A DNA stretch of 64,000 bases from Mycolicibacterium psychrotolerans (lineage in GTDB: Bacteria; Actinomycetota; Actinomycetes; Mycobacteriales; Mycobacteriaceae), in contig NZ_AP022574.1 of assembly GCF_010729305.1 (NCBI RefSeq), positions 3,472,001 to 3,536,000 on the forward strand. Reading direction: 5' to 3'. Positions 54,921 through 63,693 of the stretch are shown piece by piece. Below the pieces are notes generated by a model. The model had not been told where the DNA came from. It saw only the letters and a program-made list of their open reading frames with translations, and searched no databases. The position numbers were made by a program, and so were the translations under genes. Position 1 is the stretch's first letter; every line of letters begins with the position of its first letter.

Positions 54921-55200
54921 AGGGCCTCCGTTGCGCTCGTTCGGTCAACCACGATTCTGACTGCCGCGGGCGGGCGAACTCATCGCCGTCACTGGAGAAC
55001 GCTCAGGACGAACGCGCTCACCAGTCCGACCGCCACGACGGGCAGGCACCGGCGTACCACCGCGAAGAGCCACCATGCGACCCGGATAACCGCCAACGGC
55101 GGGATCGAACCCTTCGGCGGCGCCGCCTCGCCCGTCGAACTGCTACCTTCGCGGACGAGACAGCCGACGCTCGGTGTCCTTTCGACGAGCTTGTGGGGCG

Positions 55201-56403
55201 ATGATGGGACAGATGGACGTGTTGGTGGTCGGCGGCGGCCCCGCCGGGACGGCACTGGCCGGCGCTTGCGGGCGGGTCGGGCTGTCCACCGGTCTGGTCG
55301 ACCTCGCCCCTGGCCGGCCGTGGACCGCGACCTACGGCATGTGGAGCCGGGAACTGCTCGCCGATCTGCCTGCCGACGTGGTGGCCGCACGGGCCGCCGG
55401 CCGGGTGACGGCGCTGACCGACCACCACCTGGGCTGGGAGTACGCCGTCCTGGACGTGCCCGCCCTGCAGCGCCACCTCACCGACGGGCTGGCCGGTGTC
55501 ACCGTCTACGCCGGGCGCGTGGTCGGCGCATCCGGGAACGGCGCGGTCACCTTGGCCGACGGGTCGCAGCTGCGCGCGTCGGTCGTTGTCGACGCCGGCG
55601 GTCAGGCGCGTCCGCTGAACGCCCGGCGGCAGCGCCGCACCCGGGCAGCGCAGACGGCCTACGGGGTGTTCGTCGACGAAGCCGCTGCCGCACCGCTGAT
55701 CGTCCCCGGCGAGGCCCTGTTCATGGACTGGCGGCAGGACCACGGCGAAGCCGGTTGGCCCACCTTCCTCTACGTCGTCCCCCTCGGCGGCGGGCGGGTG
55801 CTGCTGGAGGAGACCTCGCTGGCCCGCCGGCCAGGTCTGCCGATGTCCACTCTGCGTCGCCGGCTCTACGCCCGGCTGGCGCACCACGGCGTCATCCCGC
55901 CGGACGGCGTTGCGACCGAGAAGGTGGCGTTCCCGGTGGATCAACCGCGGCACCGCGCGCCCGGCGTGCTGGGGTTCGGCGCCGCGGCGCCGCTGATCCA
56001 CCCGGCGACCGGCTTCAGCCTGGCGGCGTCGCTGCGGCTCGCGCCGCAGGTGGCCGCAGCGTTCGCCGCGCACCTGCCCGACGACCCGGACCGCGCACTG
56101 GCGGAGGCGCGGAACACCGTGTGGCCGCTGTCCGCGCGGGTGGTCCACCACGTGCGGCGTGTCGGCCTTGAAGCGCTGCTGCGGATGCCCCCGGCGGAGG
56201 TGCCCGGGTTCTTCGAACAGTTCTTCGCCCTTCCCGAGTCCCACCGCTGGACCTACCTGACCGCCCGGGACGACGTTCGCGGCATCGTCGAGGCGATGAC
56301 CTGCCTGTTCCGCACGTCGAACGGCCGGCTGCGGGGGCACCTCGTCAAGCCCGCGTTGCTGCCGCCATTGCAGACCAACGACCACGCCACCTCGCACGTG
56401 TGA
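55201..56403 (+). CDS. crtL: Lycopene beta-cyclase (CrtL/CrtY type)
   Basis: 400 aa. FAD motif VLVVGGGPAGTALAGACGRV at 7-26; TYGMWSRELLADLPADVV and LGWEYAVLDVPALQRHLTDG follow the lycopene cyclase pattern, with DWRQDHGEAGWPTFLYVVPL and the PATGFSLAASLRLAPQVAAA stretch. This single-chain enzyme closes psi ends of lycopene to beta rings, giving gamma- or beta-carotene; mycobacteria more often carry split CrtYc/CrtYd. Three in-frame ATG codons at 55201, 55204 and 55213; the first has a GTGGGG-like ribosome site. It starts the carotenoid region but lies 3 kb from the other carotenoid genes. Confidence 0.85.
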   Translation: MMGQMDVLVVGGGPAGTALAGACGRVGLSTGLVDLAPGRPWTATYGMWSRELLADLPADVVAARAAGRVTALTDHHLGWEYAVLDVPALQRHLTDGLAGVTVYAGRVVGASGNGAVTLADGSQLRASVVVDAGGQARPLNARRQRRTRAAQTAYGVFVDEAAAAPLIVPGEALFMDWRQDHGEAGWPTFLYVVPLGGGRVLLEETSLARRPGLPMSTLRRRLYARLAHHGVIPPDGVATEKVAFPVDQPRHRAPGVLGFGAAAPLIHPATGFSLAASLRLAPQVAAAFAAHLPDDPDRALAEARNTVWPLSARVVHHVRRVGLEALLRMPPAEVPGFFEQFFALPESHRWTYLTARDDVRGIVEAMTCLFRTSNGRLRGHLVKPALLPPLQTNDHATSHV

Positions 56404-56430
56404 GTCGACCGGAGTCGCTAGCCTGACGCC

Positions 56431-57075
56431 ATGACACCGTCCACCCGGGTGACCAGGCTGCCGGAGAAGCAGCGCGACAGCCGCGCCGAGTTGTATGCGC
56501 TGCTGGACAGCACGCCGCTGGCGACCGTCGCTGTCATCAGCGACGGTCATCCTGCGATCTTCCCGACCGGATTCGCCCGTGTCGCAGACGAACTGGTGAT
56601 CCACGGCTCGACCGGCTCGCCGTGGCTGCGCGCACTCGCCGCGGGTGCCCCGGCGGCGGTCTCGGTCACCACGCTGGACGGCATCGTGGTGGCGCGCAGC
56701 GGCTTCGAGTCGTCCTTCCACTACCGCAGTGCCGCGCTGTTCGGCACCTTCACCCCGGTACCCGACGCCGACAAGGTGCGGTACCTGGAGACGCTGACCG
56801 ACGCGTTCATCCCCGGCCGGGTGGCCGAATTACGGCCCAGCACACGCAAAGAGGTCGCGGCGACGTTGGCGCTGCGGCTCGACATCGGCGCTGACAACTG
56901 GTCGCTGAAGGTCAGTGACGGCTGGTCGGAGGACCCGGAGGACGACGTCGCCAGCGGTGCGTGGGCCGGTGTGGTGCCGTTGACGGTCCGGGCGGGAGCG
57001 CCCCGCCCGGCGCCCGACGTGCCTGCCGGCATCCCCGTTCCCCCGTCGGTGCGGGCGCTGTCGAGCGCGGACTGA
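56431..57075 (+). CDS. Pyridoxamine 5'-phosphate oxidase-like flavin-binding protein
   Basis: 214 aa. ELYALLDSTPLATVAVISDG, HPAIFPTGFARVADELVIHG, SPWLRALAAGAPAAVSVTTL and GLESSFHYRSAALFGTF-like stretch (FESSFHYRSA) show the split barrel of the PPOX-related flavin-binding family. C-terminal tail is Pro-rich. It follows the cyclase by 27 bases and may be read through. Reaction unknown. Confidence 0.88.
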   Translation: MTPSTRVTRLPEKQRDSRAELYALLDSTPLATVAVISDGHPAIFPTGFARVADELVIHGSTGSPWLRALAAGAPAAVSVTTLDGIVVARSGFESSFHYRSAALFGTFTPVPDADKVRYLETLTDAFIPGRVAELRPSTRKEVAATLALRLDIGADNWSLKVSDGWSEDPEDDVASGAWAGVVPLTVRAGAPRPAPDVPAGIPVPPSVRALSSAD

Positions 57076-57087
57076 CCCGATGGCAGC

Positions 57088-57894
57088 TCAGCCGGTGCGG
57101 TTGAGCTGATCGAGCACCACGGTGGCGCGGAATCCGCACAGCACGAGGATGTGCATGATGTAGAGCCACAGCGCCAGAGCGGTCACGGCCCCGACGATCG
57201 GCAGTCCGCCGAACGGCGCCGACCACGGGATCGGGATCGCCAGGAACAGCACGAAACCCTGCAGGAAGCCCGCCAGGATCGAGCCGGTGCCGAAGGCGCC
57301 CACCGCGAGCGCCCGCCACCCGATTCGTCCAGGACCGATCAACCCGAACACGCCCAGCAGCGCCGTCGACACCGTGATCCAGACGATGTGGAACGCCGCG
57401 ATCACGCCCCACACCGTCGACCATCCGCCGCCCGCGTAGAGCGGACCGACGTACGGCGCGGACAACAGCACCGCGAGCACCAGGAACGGCGCGACCGCGG
57501 CCACGCCCAACAGGCCTGCCCGGCCGCGCCAGCCGGTCAGCGTGTCGGGCGCCGCCGTCATCTGCACGAACGCGCGCCGCAGTCCCTCGCCGTAGAGGCT
57601 CGCCGGGAACAGCACCACCAGCGCCTGCACCCACGACATCGACAGCGCCACCCGGGTCAGGGTGCGTAACGCCTCCGGGGTGCCGTGACCGCCGGGCAGG
57701 CCGTCGATCCCGGCGTTCATCGCCGTCGTCACCGTGTCGTGCCCAGCCAGCGCGCCGACGGCCCACAACGCCGCCAGGGCCAGCGGGACCAGACCGATGA
57801 CACCGAAATACGTGGCGCCCGCCGCCCACAGGGCGAGGTCGCTGCCCGGGAAGGTGGTCCGTACACCGGAGGCGAACTGGCGCAGCCGACTCAC
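57088..57894 (-). CDS. YihY/BrkB-family inner-membrane protein
   Basis: 268 aa from GTG 57894, which has GGGGGA upstream. About six hydrophobic segments, beginning ALWAAGATYFGVIGLVPLAL and ALAALWAVGALAGH, later ALVVLFPASLYGEGLRRAFV, FLVLAVLLSAPYVGPLY and YIMHILVLCGFRATVVLDQL. The family was once linked to ribonuclease BN without good evidence; its role is unknown. It is divergent from the phosphatidyltransferase gene, with 45 bases between starts. Confidence 0.85.
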   Translation of the reverse strand: MSRLRQFASGVRTTFPGSDLALWAAGATYFGVIGLVPLALAALWAVGALAGHDTVTTAMNAGIDGLPGGHGTPEALRTLTRVALSMSWVQALVVLFPASLYGEGLRRAFVQMTAAPDTLTGWRGRAGLLGVAAVAPFLVLAVLLSAPYVGPLYAGGGWSTVWGVIAAFHIVWITVSTALLGVFGLIGPGRIGWRALAVGAFGTGSILAGFLQGFVLFLAIPIPWSAPFGGLPIVGAVTALALWLYIMHILVLCGFRATVVLDQLNRTG

Positions 57895-57939
57895 GGCATG
57901 TCCCCCGCCGTCGGGTGCGCGCGCTGGCAGGCTGGCCCC

Positions 57940-58626
57940 ATGACATCCGACGACCCCGCGCGCGGCGCCGACGACGCCGGGTGGTCGCAGCTGCACGGTG
58001 GCGTGCAGCCGTCGCCGGTGGTGCGCGGCTGGTTGCGAATGGTGCGTGTGCTGGCGTCCGGCCCGATCGCCCGGATACCGCCCGACGTGCTGTCGGTGGC
58101 CGGCGTGGGCGCGCTCGCGGCGGCCTGGGCCGCCGTCGCGGGACCGGGCTGGCCCGTCGCCGTCGTCCCGCTGGTGTTGCTCGCGGGCATCCTCGACGGA
58201 CTCGACGGCGCGGTCGCACTGCGCACCGGACGGGCCCGTCCGCTCGGCGCGGTCGTGGACTCGGTCGCCGACCGGATCGGCGATCTGCTGCTCGGTGCCA
58301 CCCTGTACGCCCTGGGCGCGCCGGCGGCATGGGTGCTGGCCGCGGTGGCGCTGGTGCTGCTGCTGGAGTACCTGCGGGCACGCGCCCAGGCGGTCGGGAT
58401 GCCGGGCGTCGGATGCGTCACCGTCGCCGAGCGACCCACCCGCCTGATCGTGGTCGGGCTGGCCGCCGGCGGCGCGGCGGCGTTCCCCGAGGGCGTGCCG
58501 CCGCTGGGCTGGAGTTGGGCCGGCATGTTCACGATCGTGTGGACCGCCGTTGGGCTCGTCGGGCTGGCCCAGTTGCTGCGCGGCGTCCGGCGCTCGATGC
58601 CGGCGTCGTTCCCGCCGGACCGATGA
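57940..58626 (+). CDS. CDP-alcohol phosphatidyltransferase family protein
   Basis: 228 aa with five or six membrane segments. The family motif D-G-x2-A-R-x8-G-x3-D-x3-D is present as Asp89, Gly90, Ala93, Leu94, Gly103, Asp107 and Asp111: the Arg of the AR pair is Leu here. It would transfer an alcohol to CDP-diacylglycerol in phospholipid synthesis, or fail to do so if the change matters. Its last 98 bases overlap the convergent crtI gene. ATG 57940 chosen. Confidence 0.85.
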   Translation: MTSDDPARGADDAGWSQLHGGVQPSPVVRGWLRMVRVLASGPIARIPPDVLSVAGVGALAAAWAAVAGPGWPVAVVPLVLLAGILDGLDGAVALRTGRARPLGAVVDSVADRIGDLLLGATLYALGAPAAWVLAAVALVLLLEYLRARAQAVGMPGVGCVTVAERPTRLIVVGLAAGGAAAFPEGVPPLGWSWAGMFTIVWTAVGLVGLAQLLRGVRRSMPASFPPDR

Positions 58627-60076
58627 GTCCGGCGACGATCTCGGCCGACATCAGCACCAGCGGGATGCCGCCGCCCGGATGCGCCGACCCGCCGACGAGG
58701 AACAACCCCGGGACCGGGCTGCGGTTGGCCGGCCGGCGCAGCGCGGCGCGCGGTCCGTGCGACGCGGTGCCGTAGATCGCGCCGCCCGGCGCGCCGGTGC
58801 GGCGTTCGAGGTCTGCCGGCGTGATGATCTCGGTGAAGCGCAGCCGCGGCCGAACGTTGACGCCGCGCTCGGCAAGCACGTCGAGCACCCGGTCGGCGTA
58901 ACGCGCGGCGACACCGTCGGAGTCCCAGTCGACCCCGCGCGCCGGGTCGTGCGCCGGTGTGTTCACCAGCACGAACCATCCCTCGGAGTCCTCGTCGGGA
59001 CGCAGCGCCGGGTCGTCGGGGGCGTGCACGTAGACGGTCGGGTCGACCACGGGGCGCGGGTCTGGGCCGAAGATGGCGTCGAACTCCGCGTCGTAGTCGT
59101 CGGGGAAGTAGATGCGGTGCGCCGCACCCGGCACGCGACCCGACAGCCCGAGCAGCATCACGAACCCGGCCATCGACCGGGGCGTGCGGCGCAGCGCCCG
59201 GGTGATCCGCGTCGGCGCGCGGTCGATCAGCCGCCCGTACAGCAGCGTCGCATCGGCATCGCTGACCACCGCGTCCGCCGGGATCTCCCGGTCTGCGCAC
59301 CGCACCCCGCTGACCCGTCTCCCCGTCATCAGCAGCTCGTCCACCGTCGTGCCCGTTCGTATCTCGACACCCAGGTCGCCGCAGCGGCGGTCCAGCGCCT
59401 CGACGATGCGGCGCAGACCGCCCGGCACGTACCACGCACCGAACTCCTGCTCGACGAACGCGGTCACCGCGAGGACCGACGGTGTGCGACGCGGATCAGA
59501 CCCCGAGTACGTGGCGTAGCGGTTGAGCCACATCCGCAGTCGCGGGTCGGTGCACGCGCCGCGGCCCAGCCCGTCGATGGTGCGCCACGGCGCCACCGCC
59601 CGGAGGTCGGCAGGCCAAATGCTCATCCGCGCCAACCGGGTCAGCGAAACCGGCTGTCGCAGAACGGGTTCGGCGACCAGATCCCACAGCCGGCGGGACC
59701 GCTCATGCAGCCGCCGCCACGACTCCCCCGCACCGTGGCCCAGCGCCGCGTCGATCGCGGCGGGTATCTGCGCGCCGTCGTGGGGCAGCAGCATCTCGGT
59801 GCCGTCGGCGAACCGGTACGCGCAGGCCGGGTCGACCGGTGTCACCGCCAGATCCGCCGGGCCGCCGGTGTCGTCGAACAAGTCGGTGAGCAGGCCCGGA
59901 AGCGTAAGCAGCGAGGGGCCGGTATCGAAGACGAACCCCTCACGCTCGATCACCCCGAGCTTGCCCCCCACCGTCGGTGCCGCCTCGCACACGGTGACGC
60001 GGTGCCCGAGCGCGGCCAGCCGGGCCGCGGCGGCCAGCCCGCCCAGACCCGCCCCGACGACCACCACCCGACTCAT
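58529..60076 (-). CDS. crtI: Phytoene desaturase CrtI
   Basis: 515 aa. FAD motif VVVVGAGLGGLAAAARLAAL at 4-23 and TVCEAAPTVGGKLGV; FDTGPSLLTLPGLLTDLFDD; the C-terminal signature GLFLVGGSAHPGGGIPLVLM (CrtI-type dehydrogenase end). Converts phytoene to lycopene. Its stop side overlaps the convergent phosphatidyltransferase gene by 98 bases, extending the chain by a 26-residue Ala/Arg-rich tail. Overlaps the downstream-strand glycosyltransferase start by ATGA (60073-60076), so GT2 and crtI are translated together in that order. Confidence 0.95.
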   Translation of the reverse strand: MSRVVVVGAGLGGLAAAARLAALGHRVTVCEAAPTVGGKLGVIEREGFVFDTGPSLLTLPGLLTDLFDDTGGPADLAVTPVDPACAYRFADGTEMLLPHDGAQIPAAIDAALGHGAGESWRRLHERSRRLWDLVAEPVLRQPVSLTRLARMSIWPADLRAVAPWRTIDGLGRGACTDPRLRMWLNRYATYSGSDPRRTPSVLAVTAFVEQEFGAWYVPGGLRRIVEALDRRCGDLGVEIRTGTTVDELLMTGRRVSGVRCADREIPADAVVSDADATLLYGRLIDRAPTRITRALRRTPRSMAGFVMLLGLSGRVPGAAHRIYFPDDYDAEFDAIFGPDPRPVVDPTVYVHAPDDPALRPDEDSEGWFVLVNTPAHDPARGVDWDSDGVAARYADRVLDVLAERGVNVRPRLRFTEIITPADLERRTGAPGGAIYGTASHGPRAALRRPANRSPVPGLFLVGGSAHPGGGIPLVLMSAEIVAGLIGPAGTTPASSAGRRAATGPARRAQRRSTRS

Positions 60077-61206
60077 ACCGGCCGCCCCTTCCAGCGCAGG
60101 GTGCCGCGCAACCGCCCGGCCCACGACGACGCGAGCAGACCCGTCAACGCCACGATCGACAGCGGATGCGCGGCTGCGTCGAGCACGTCCGCCACTGCAC
60201 CGCGGCCGCACCACCGCCGAGCCGACACCCGGCCCACGACGCCCGCGGCGTAACCCAGCGCACCCACCCGCGACCCGGCCACCGCCGCGACCGCGGGGAC
60301 GACGTAGACCACGCACAGCGCCGCAACGACCGCGACCGCCCCCGCCGGTGACCCGAACGCCGCCCACAGCGACTTGCGGTACCCCTCGCTGAGTTCGCGC
60401 CCCGTGGCGTACATCCGGCAGGTGGCGACCGCCGACCCGTCGGCGACGCCGGTGCGGCCCCCGGCCGTGCGCACTGCCCGCGCCAGCGCGATGTCGTCGA
60501 GCACCTCGCCCGCCACCGCCTGCCAGCCGCCGGCTCGGGCCAGTGCCGCCGCGTCGACCACCAGGAACTGCCCGTTGGCCACCGCCATCGACGGGCGGCG
60601 GGACCGCTCGGCCAGGCGCAGTGGCAGCGTGGTCAGCCACGACCACGCCAGCAGCGGTTGCAACAGGCGCCCGAGCACCCCGACGGCCACCTGTCGGGGC
60701 CAGGCGCTGACGAGCGCCAGCGCGCGGGGGCCGCGCAGCAGAGGGGCGACCGCGGCGACGGCGTTCGGGGCGAGCACGACATCCGCGTCGACGAACGCCA
60801 GGATCTCGCCGCGCGCGGCGGCGGTGAGCTGGGCGCACGCGTGCGGCTTGCCCAGCCACCCCGGCGGTGTCGGCGACCCGGTCAGGATCTTCAGCCGCGG
60901 ATCGTCGTCCGCGGCCCGGCGGACCGCCTCGGCGGTGCCGTCGGTGGAGCCGTCGTCGAGGACGAGGATCTCCACATCGGTCAGGCCGCGCTGGGCGAGC
61001 ACCGACCGGATCGTCGGTGCGATGCGGTGCGCCTCGTCGCGGGCGGGAATCAGCACCGACACCACCGCGCCGACCGAAGCGGGATCATCGGGAAGCCGCC
61101 GCAGCAGCCGAAGATTGAGCAGTTCATGAGCGGTACCCAGGCAGGCGAGCGCGGATCCGGCGGCCACGACGGCGCGTAGGATTTCGGCAGGGCGCGCATC
61201 GGGCAC
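60073..61206 (-). CDS. GT2-family glycosyltransferase, carotenoid type (CruC-like)
   Basis: 377 aa from GTG 61206; a TTG at 61212 is two codons earlier. GT-A fold: VVSVLIPARDEAHRIAPTIR, VEILVLDDGSTDGTAEAVRR, EILAFVDADVVLAPN (DxD), and EVLDDIALARAVRTAGG as the acceptor base region, followed by two or three C-terminal membrane segments. Membrane-bound GT2 next to crtI and a CruF-like gene suggests glycosylation of a hydroxylated carotenoid, as CruC does. Divergent from the cruF-like gene with about 100 bases between. Confidence 0.85.
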   Translation of the reverse strand: MPDARPAEILRAVVAAGSALACLGTAHELLNLRLLRRLPDDPASVGAVVSVLIPARDEAHRIAPTIRSVLAQRGLTDVEILVLDDGSTDGTAEAVRRAADDDPRLKILTGSPTPPGWLGKPHACAQLTAAARGEILAFVDADVVLAPNAVAAVAPLLRGPRALALVSAWPRQVAVGVLGRLLQPLLAWSWLTTLPLRLAERSRRPSMAVANGQFLVVDAAALARAGGWQAVAGEVLDDIALARAVRTAGGRTGVADGSAVATCRMYATGRELSEGYRKSLWAAFGSPAGAVAVVAALCVVYVVPAVAAVAGSRVGALGYAAGVVGRVSARRWCGRGAVADVLDAAAHPLSIVALTGLLASSWAGRLRGTLRWKGRPV

Positions 61207-61304
61207 CTGCAAACTCTACGCAGGCCCACGATGCCAGGTGTAGAAGCCAGCTTCGGCGGCATGCGCCGCGGCGGCTGACAGACTGGAAAGTGGAGGTTCT
61301 GCGG

Positions 61305-62126
61305 GTGGCGGTTGCGGTGCCCCTCGCGCCGGTGCGCTCCGGACATGCGGTGTGGACGATGGTGGCGTCCGCCATCGCCGTGCAGATCCTCTACCCCCTG
61401 ATGCCTGAGGCGTGGCGCACCGAAGTGACGGTGCTCAGCGTCGCCATCTTCTTCCTGGCCTCGCTGGCCGACACCGGCCGGGTGCACGGGCTGCGCGGCG
61501 CGCTGACCCTCGCCGTGGTCGCAGGCGGCGGCGGTCTGGTCGCCGAGTCGGTCGGTGTCGCCACCGGGTGGCCGTTCGGGCACTACAGCTACACCGGGAC
61601 ACTGGGCACCGAGCTCGTCGGTGTCCCGGTCATCGTGCCGATGGCCTGGGTGATGATGGCGTGGCCGGCGCTGGTGGTCGGCCGCACCCTGGTGCGGCGC
61701 GGCCCCGCGGTGGTGGCCGTCGCCGCCTACGCGTTGACGGCATGGGACGTGTTCCTCGACCCGCAGATGGTCGCCGCGGGCCACTGGACCTGGCTGGACC
61801 CGCACCCCACCCTGCCGCTCATCCCGGACATCCCGCTGTCCAACTACGCCGGGTGGCTGTTGGTCTCCCTCGTGATGATGACGGCCCTGCACCTGCTTCT
61901 CCCGCCGTCGCGGGCCTCGACGCCCTCGTGGCCGGCGGCCGCGCTGTACCTGTGGGTCTACTTCTCCTCGGCGATGGCCCACGCCGCCTTCTTCGGGCTG
62001 CCCGGCTCCGCGCTCACCGGGGGCGTGCTGATGGGGGTCGTCGCCGTGCCGTTCGCGATCGAAGTGGTCGCCGTGCTGCGGCGGGCCCGCCGGCAGCCAC
62101 CGATTCCCGAGGAGCCGTCGCCATGA
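61305..62126 (+). CDS. CruF-like carotenoid 1',2'-hydratase family membrane protein
   Basis: 273 aa. GTG 61305 is chosen because GGAGG at 61292-61296 lies 8 bases ahead of it. Seven or so membrane segments; conserved VAESVGVATGWPFGHYSYTG, WVMMAWPALVVGRTL and YALTAWDVFLDPQMVAAGHW, then YAGWLLVSLVMMTALHLLLP are the CruF/DUF422 pattern. CruF adds water to the psi end of gamma-carotene-type carotenoids, making the 1'-OH used by CruC. ATGA-type overlap with the next gene. Confidence 0.85.
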   Translation: MAVAVPLAPVRSGHAVWTMVASAIAVQILYPLMPEAWRTEVTVLSVAIFFLASLADTGRVHGLRGALTLAVVAGGGGLVAESVGVATGWPFGHYSYTGTLGTELVGVPVIVPMAWVMMAWPALVVGRTLVRRGPAVVAVAAYALTAWDVFLDPQMVAAGHWTWLDPHPTLPLIPDIPLSNYAGWLLVSLVMMTALHLLLPPSRASTPSWPAAALYLWVYFSSAMAHAAFFGLPGSALTGGVLMGVVAVPFAIEVVAVLRRARRQPPIPEEPSP

Positions 62127-63685
62127 CCAATGCCCTGACCAGCCGCGCCGCTCCGCTGCGCATGCGTCCGCGGTCTCTGGTCACGCCCGACCCGCTGCAG
62201 CCGCATCAGGCGCCCGAGGGCACCGAGGCGGTGATCGTCGGCGGCGGCATCGCGGGCGTCTCCGCGGCGGTCGTGCTCGCCGAGCGCGGGGTTGCGGTCA
62301 CCCTGCTAGAGGCGGCCGATCACCTGGGCGGACGGTTGGGCGCGTGGTCCGAGCGCCTTCCCGACGGCGCCGAGCAGATCATCGAGCACGGGTTCCACGC
62401 GTTCTTCCGGCACTACTACACGTGGCGGGCGATCCTGCGCCGCGCCGACCCCGAGCTGTCATTCCTCGCGCCGGTGAAGAGCTATCCGGTGATCTCGGCG
62501 GACTGGCCCGCCGAAGACCTGTCCGGACTGCCCGCCGCGCCGCCGCTGAACCTCCTCGCGCTGGCGCTGCGCTCCAAGAGCCTCACACGCCGCGAACTGA
62601 TGACCGCCGACGCCGACACCGGGCGTGCGCTGCTCGCCTACGACCGCGCGACCACCTACGCCGAGTTCGACGACGTCGACGCTGCGACATTCCTCGACGG
62701 GTTCGGGATGAGCGAGCGCAGCAGAACCATGCTCTTCGAGGCCTTCGCGCGGTCGTTCTTCTGCAACCAGGGTCAGCTGTCCGCGGCCGAGCTCGTCGCG
62801 ATGTTCCACTACTACTTCCTCGGTAACCCCGAGGGTATCGGCTTCGACGTGCCCAGCACCGATTACGCCACCGCGATCTGGAATCCGCTGCGGAACCACC
62901 TGGAGCGGCACGGCGCCGACGTGCGGATGGGTGCACATGTCACGTCCCTGGAGCCGCAGGGCCACGGCTGGCGGGTGTCCACCGACGGCGACGCCGTCGA
63001 CACCCGGCACTTGATCCTGGCTCTCGACCCCGGGGCCCTCTCATCGTTGGTCGGCGGTTCGGCAGCGACGGCGCAGGCCGCCCCTTTGCTCGCCCGCCGC
63101 TGCGACAACCTCGTGGTGGCGCCGCCGTTCGCGGTCAGCCGGATCTGGTTCGACCGCGACGTCGCGCCGAACCGCGCCCCGTTCAGCGCCGTCAGCGGAC
63201 AGCCCACGCTCGACTCGATCGCCGTGTACTCCCGCCTCGAGGAGCCCAGCATCGAATGGGCGCGGAACACGGGCGGTTCGATCGTCGAGCTGCACTCGTA
63301 TTCGTGCCGCCTGCCCGACGCCGCCAGCGCCGCCGCCGCGCTGCGCAGCGAGCTGGCCATCCTGTGGCCGGAGACCGTCGACGCGACGATCCTGCACACC
63401 CACGATCGGCTCGAGGCCACGGCGCCCGCCTTCCCGCCCGGCTCGGCCGGGATGCGGCCGGGGGTGCGCACCGATGCGCGCGGGCTGCGTCTGGCCGGCG
63501 ACTACGTCGACACGCGATATCTGTCGGGACTGATGGAGCGGTCGGCCATGTCGGGCGTTCTCGCCGCCAACGACGTGCTCGCCGAACTCGGCGTCGCGGC
63601 CGAGCCGATCCTCGGGGTGCCACAGCGCGGCCTGCTGGCCGGGGTGCCGCGAATCGGCGGCCGGGCCGGCCGCCCGGCCCGGTAG
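62123..63685 (+). CDS. crtU: CrtU-like FAD-dependent carotenoid desaturase
   Basis: 520 aa. FAD motif AVIVGGGIAGVSAAVVLAER at about 36-55 and LLEAADHLGGRLGAW, then EHGFHAFFRHYYTWRAILRR, which is the hallmark of the CrtU/isorenieratene-synthase branch of the carotene desaturase family. C-terminal LRLAGDYVDTRYLSGLMERS is the second FAD contact. CrtU turns beta rings into aromatic chi/phi rings. In M. aurum crtU belongs to the cluster making isorenieratene-type pigments. Overlaps cruF-like gene by 4 bases. Confidence 0.8.
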   Translation: MTNALTSRAAPLRMRPRSLVTPDPLQPHQAPEGTEAVIVGGGIAGVSAAVVLAERGVAVTLLEAADHLGGRLGAWSERLPDGAEQIIEHGFHAFFRHYYTWRAILRRADPELSFLAPVKSYPVISADWPAEDLSGLPAAPPLNLLALALRSKSLTRRELMTADADTGRALLAYDRATTYAEFDDVDAATFLDGFGMSERSRTMLFEAFARSFFCNQGQLSAAELVAMFHYYFLGNPEGIGFDVPSTDYATAIWNPLRNHLERHGADVRMGAHVTSLEPQGHGWRVSTDGDAVDTRHLILALDPGALSSLVGGSAATAQAAPLLARRCDNLVVAPPFAVSRIWFDRDVAPNRAPFSAVSGQPTLDSIAVYSRLEEPSIEWARNTGGSIVELHSYSCRLPDAASAAAALRSELAILWPETVDATILHTHDRLEATAPAFPPGSAGMRPGVRTDARGLRLAGDYVDTRYLSGLMERSAMSGVLAANDVLAELGVAAEPILGVPQRGLLAGVPRIGGRAGRPAR

Positions 63686-63693
63686 CGTCGGGC

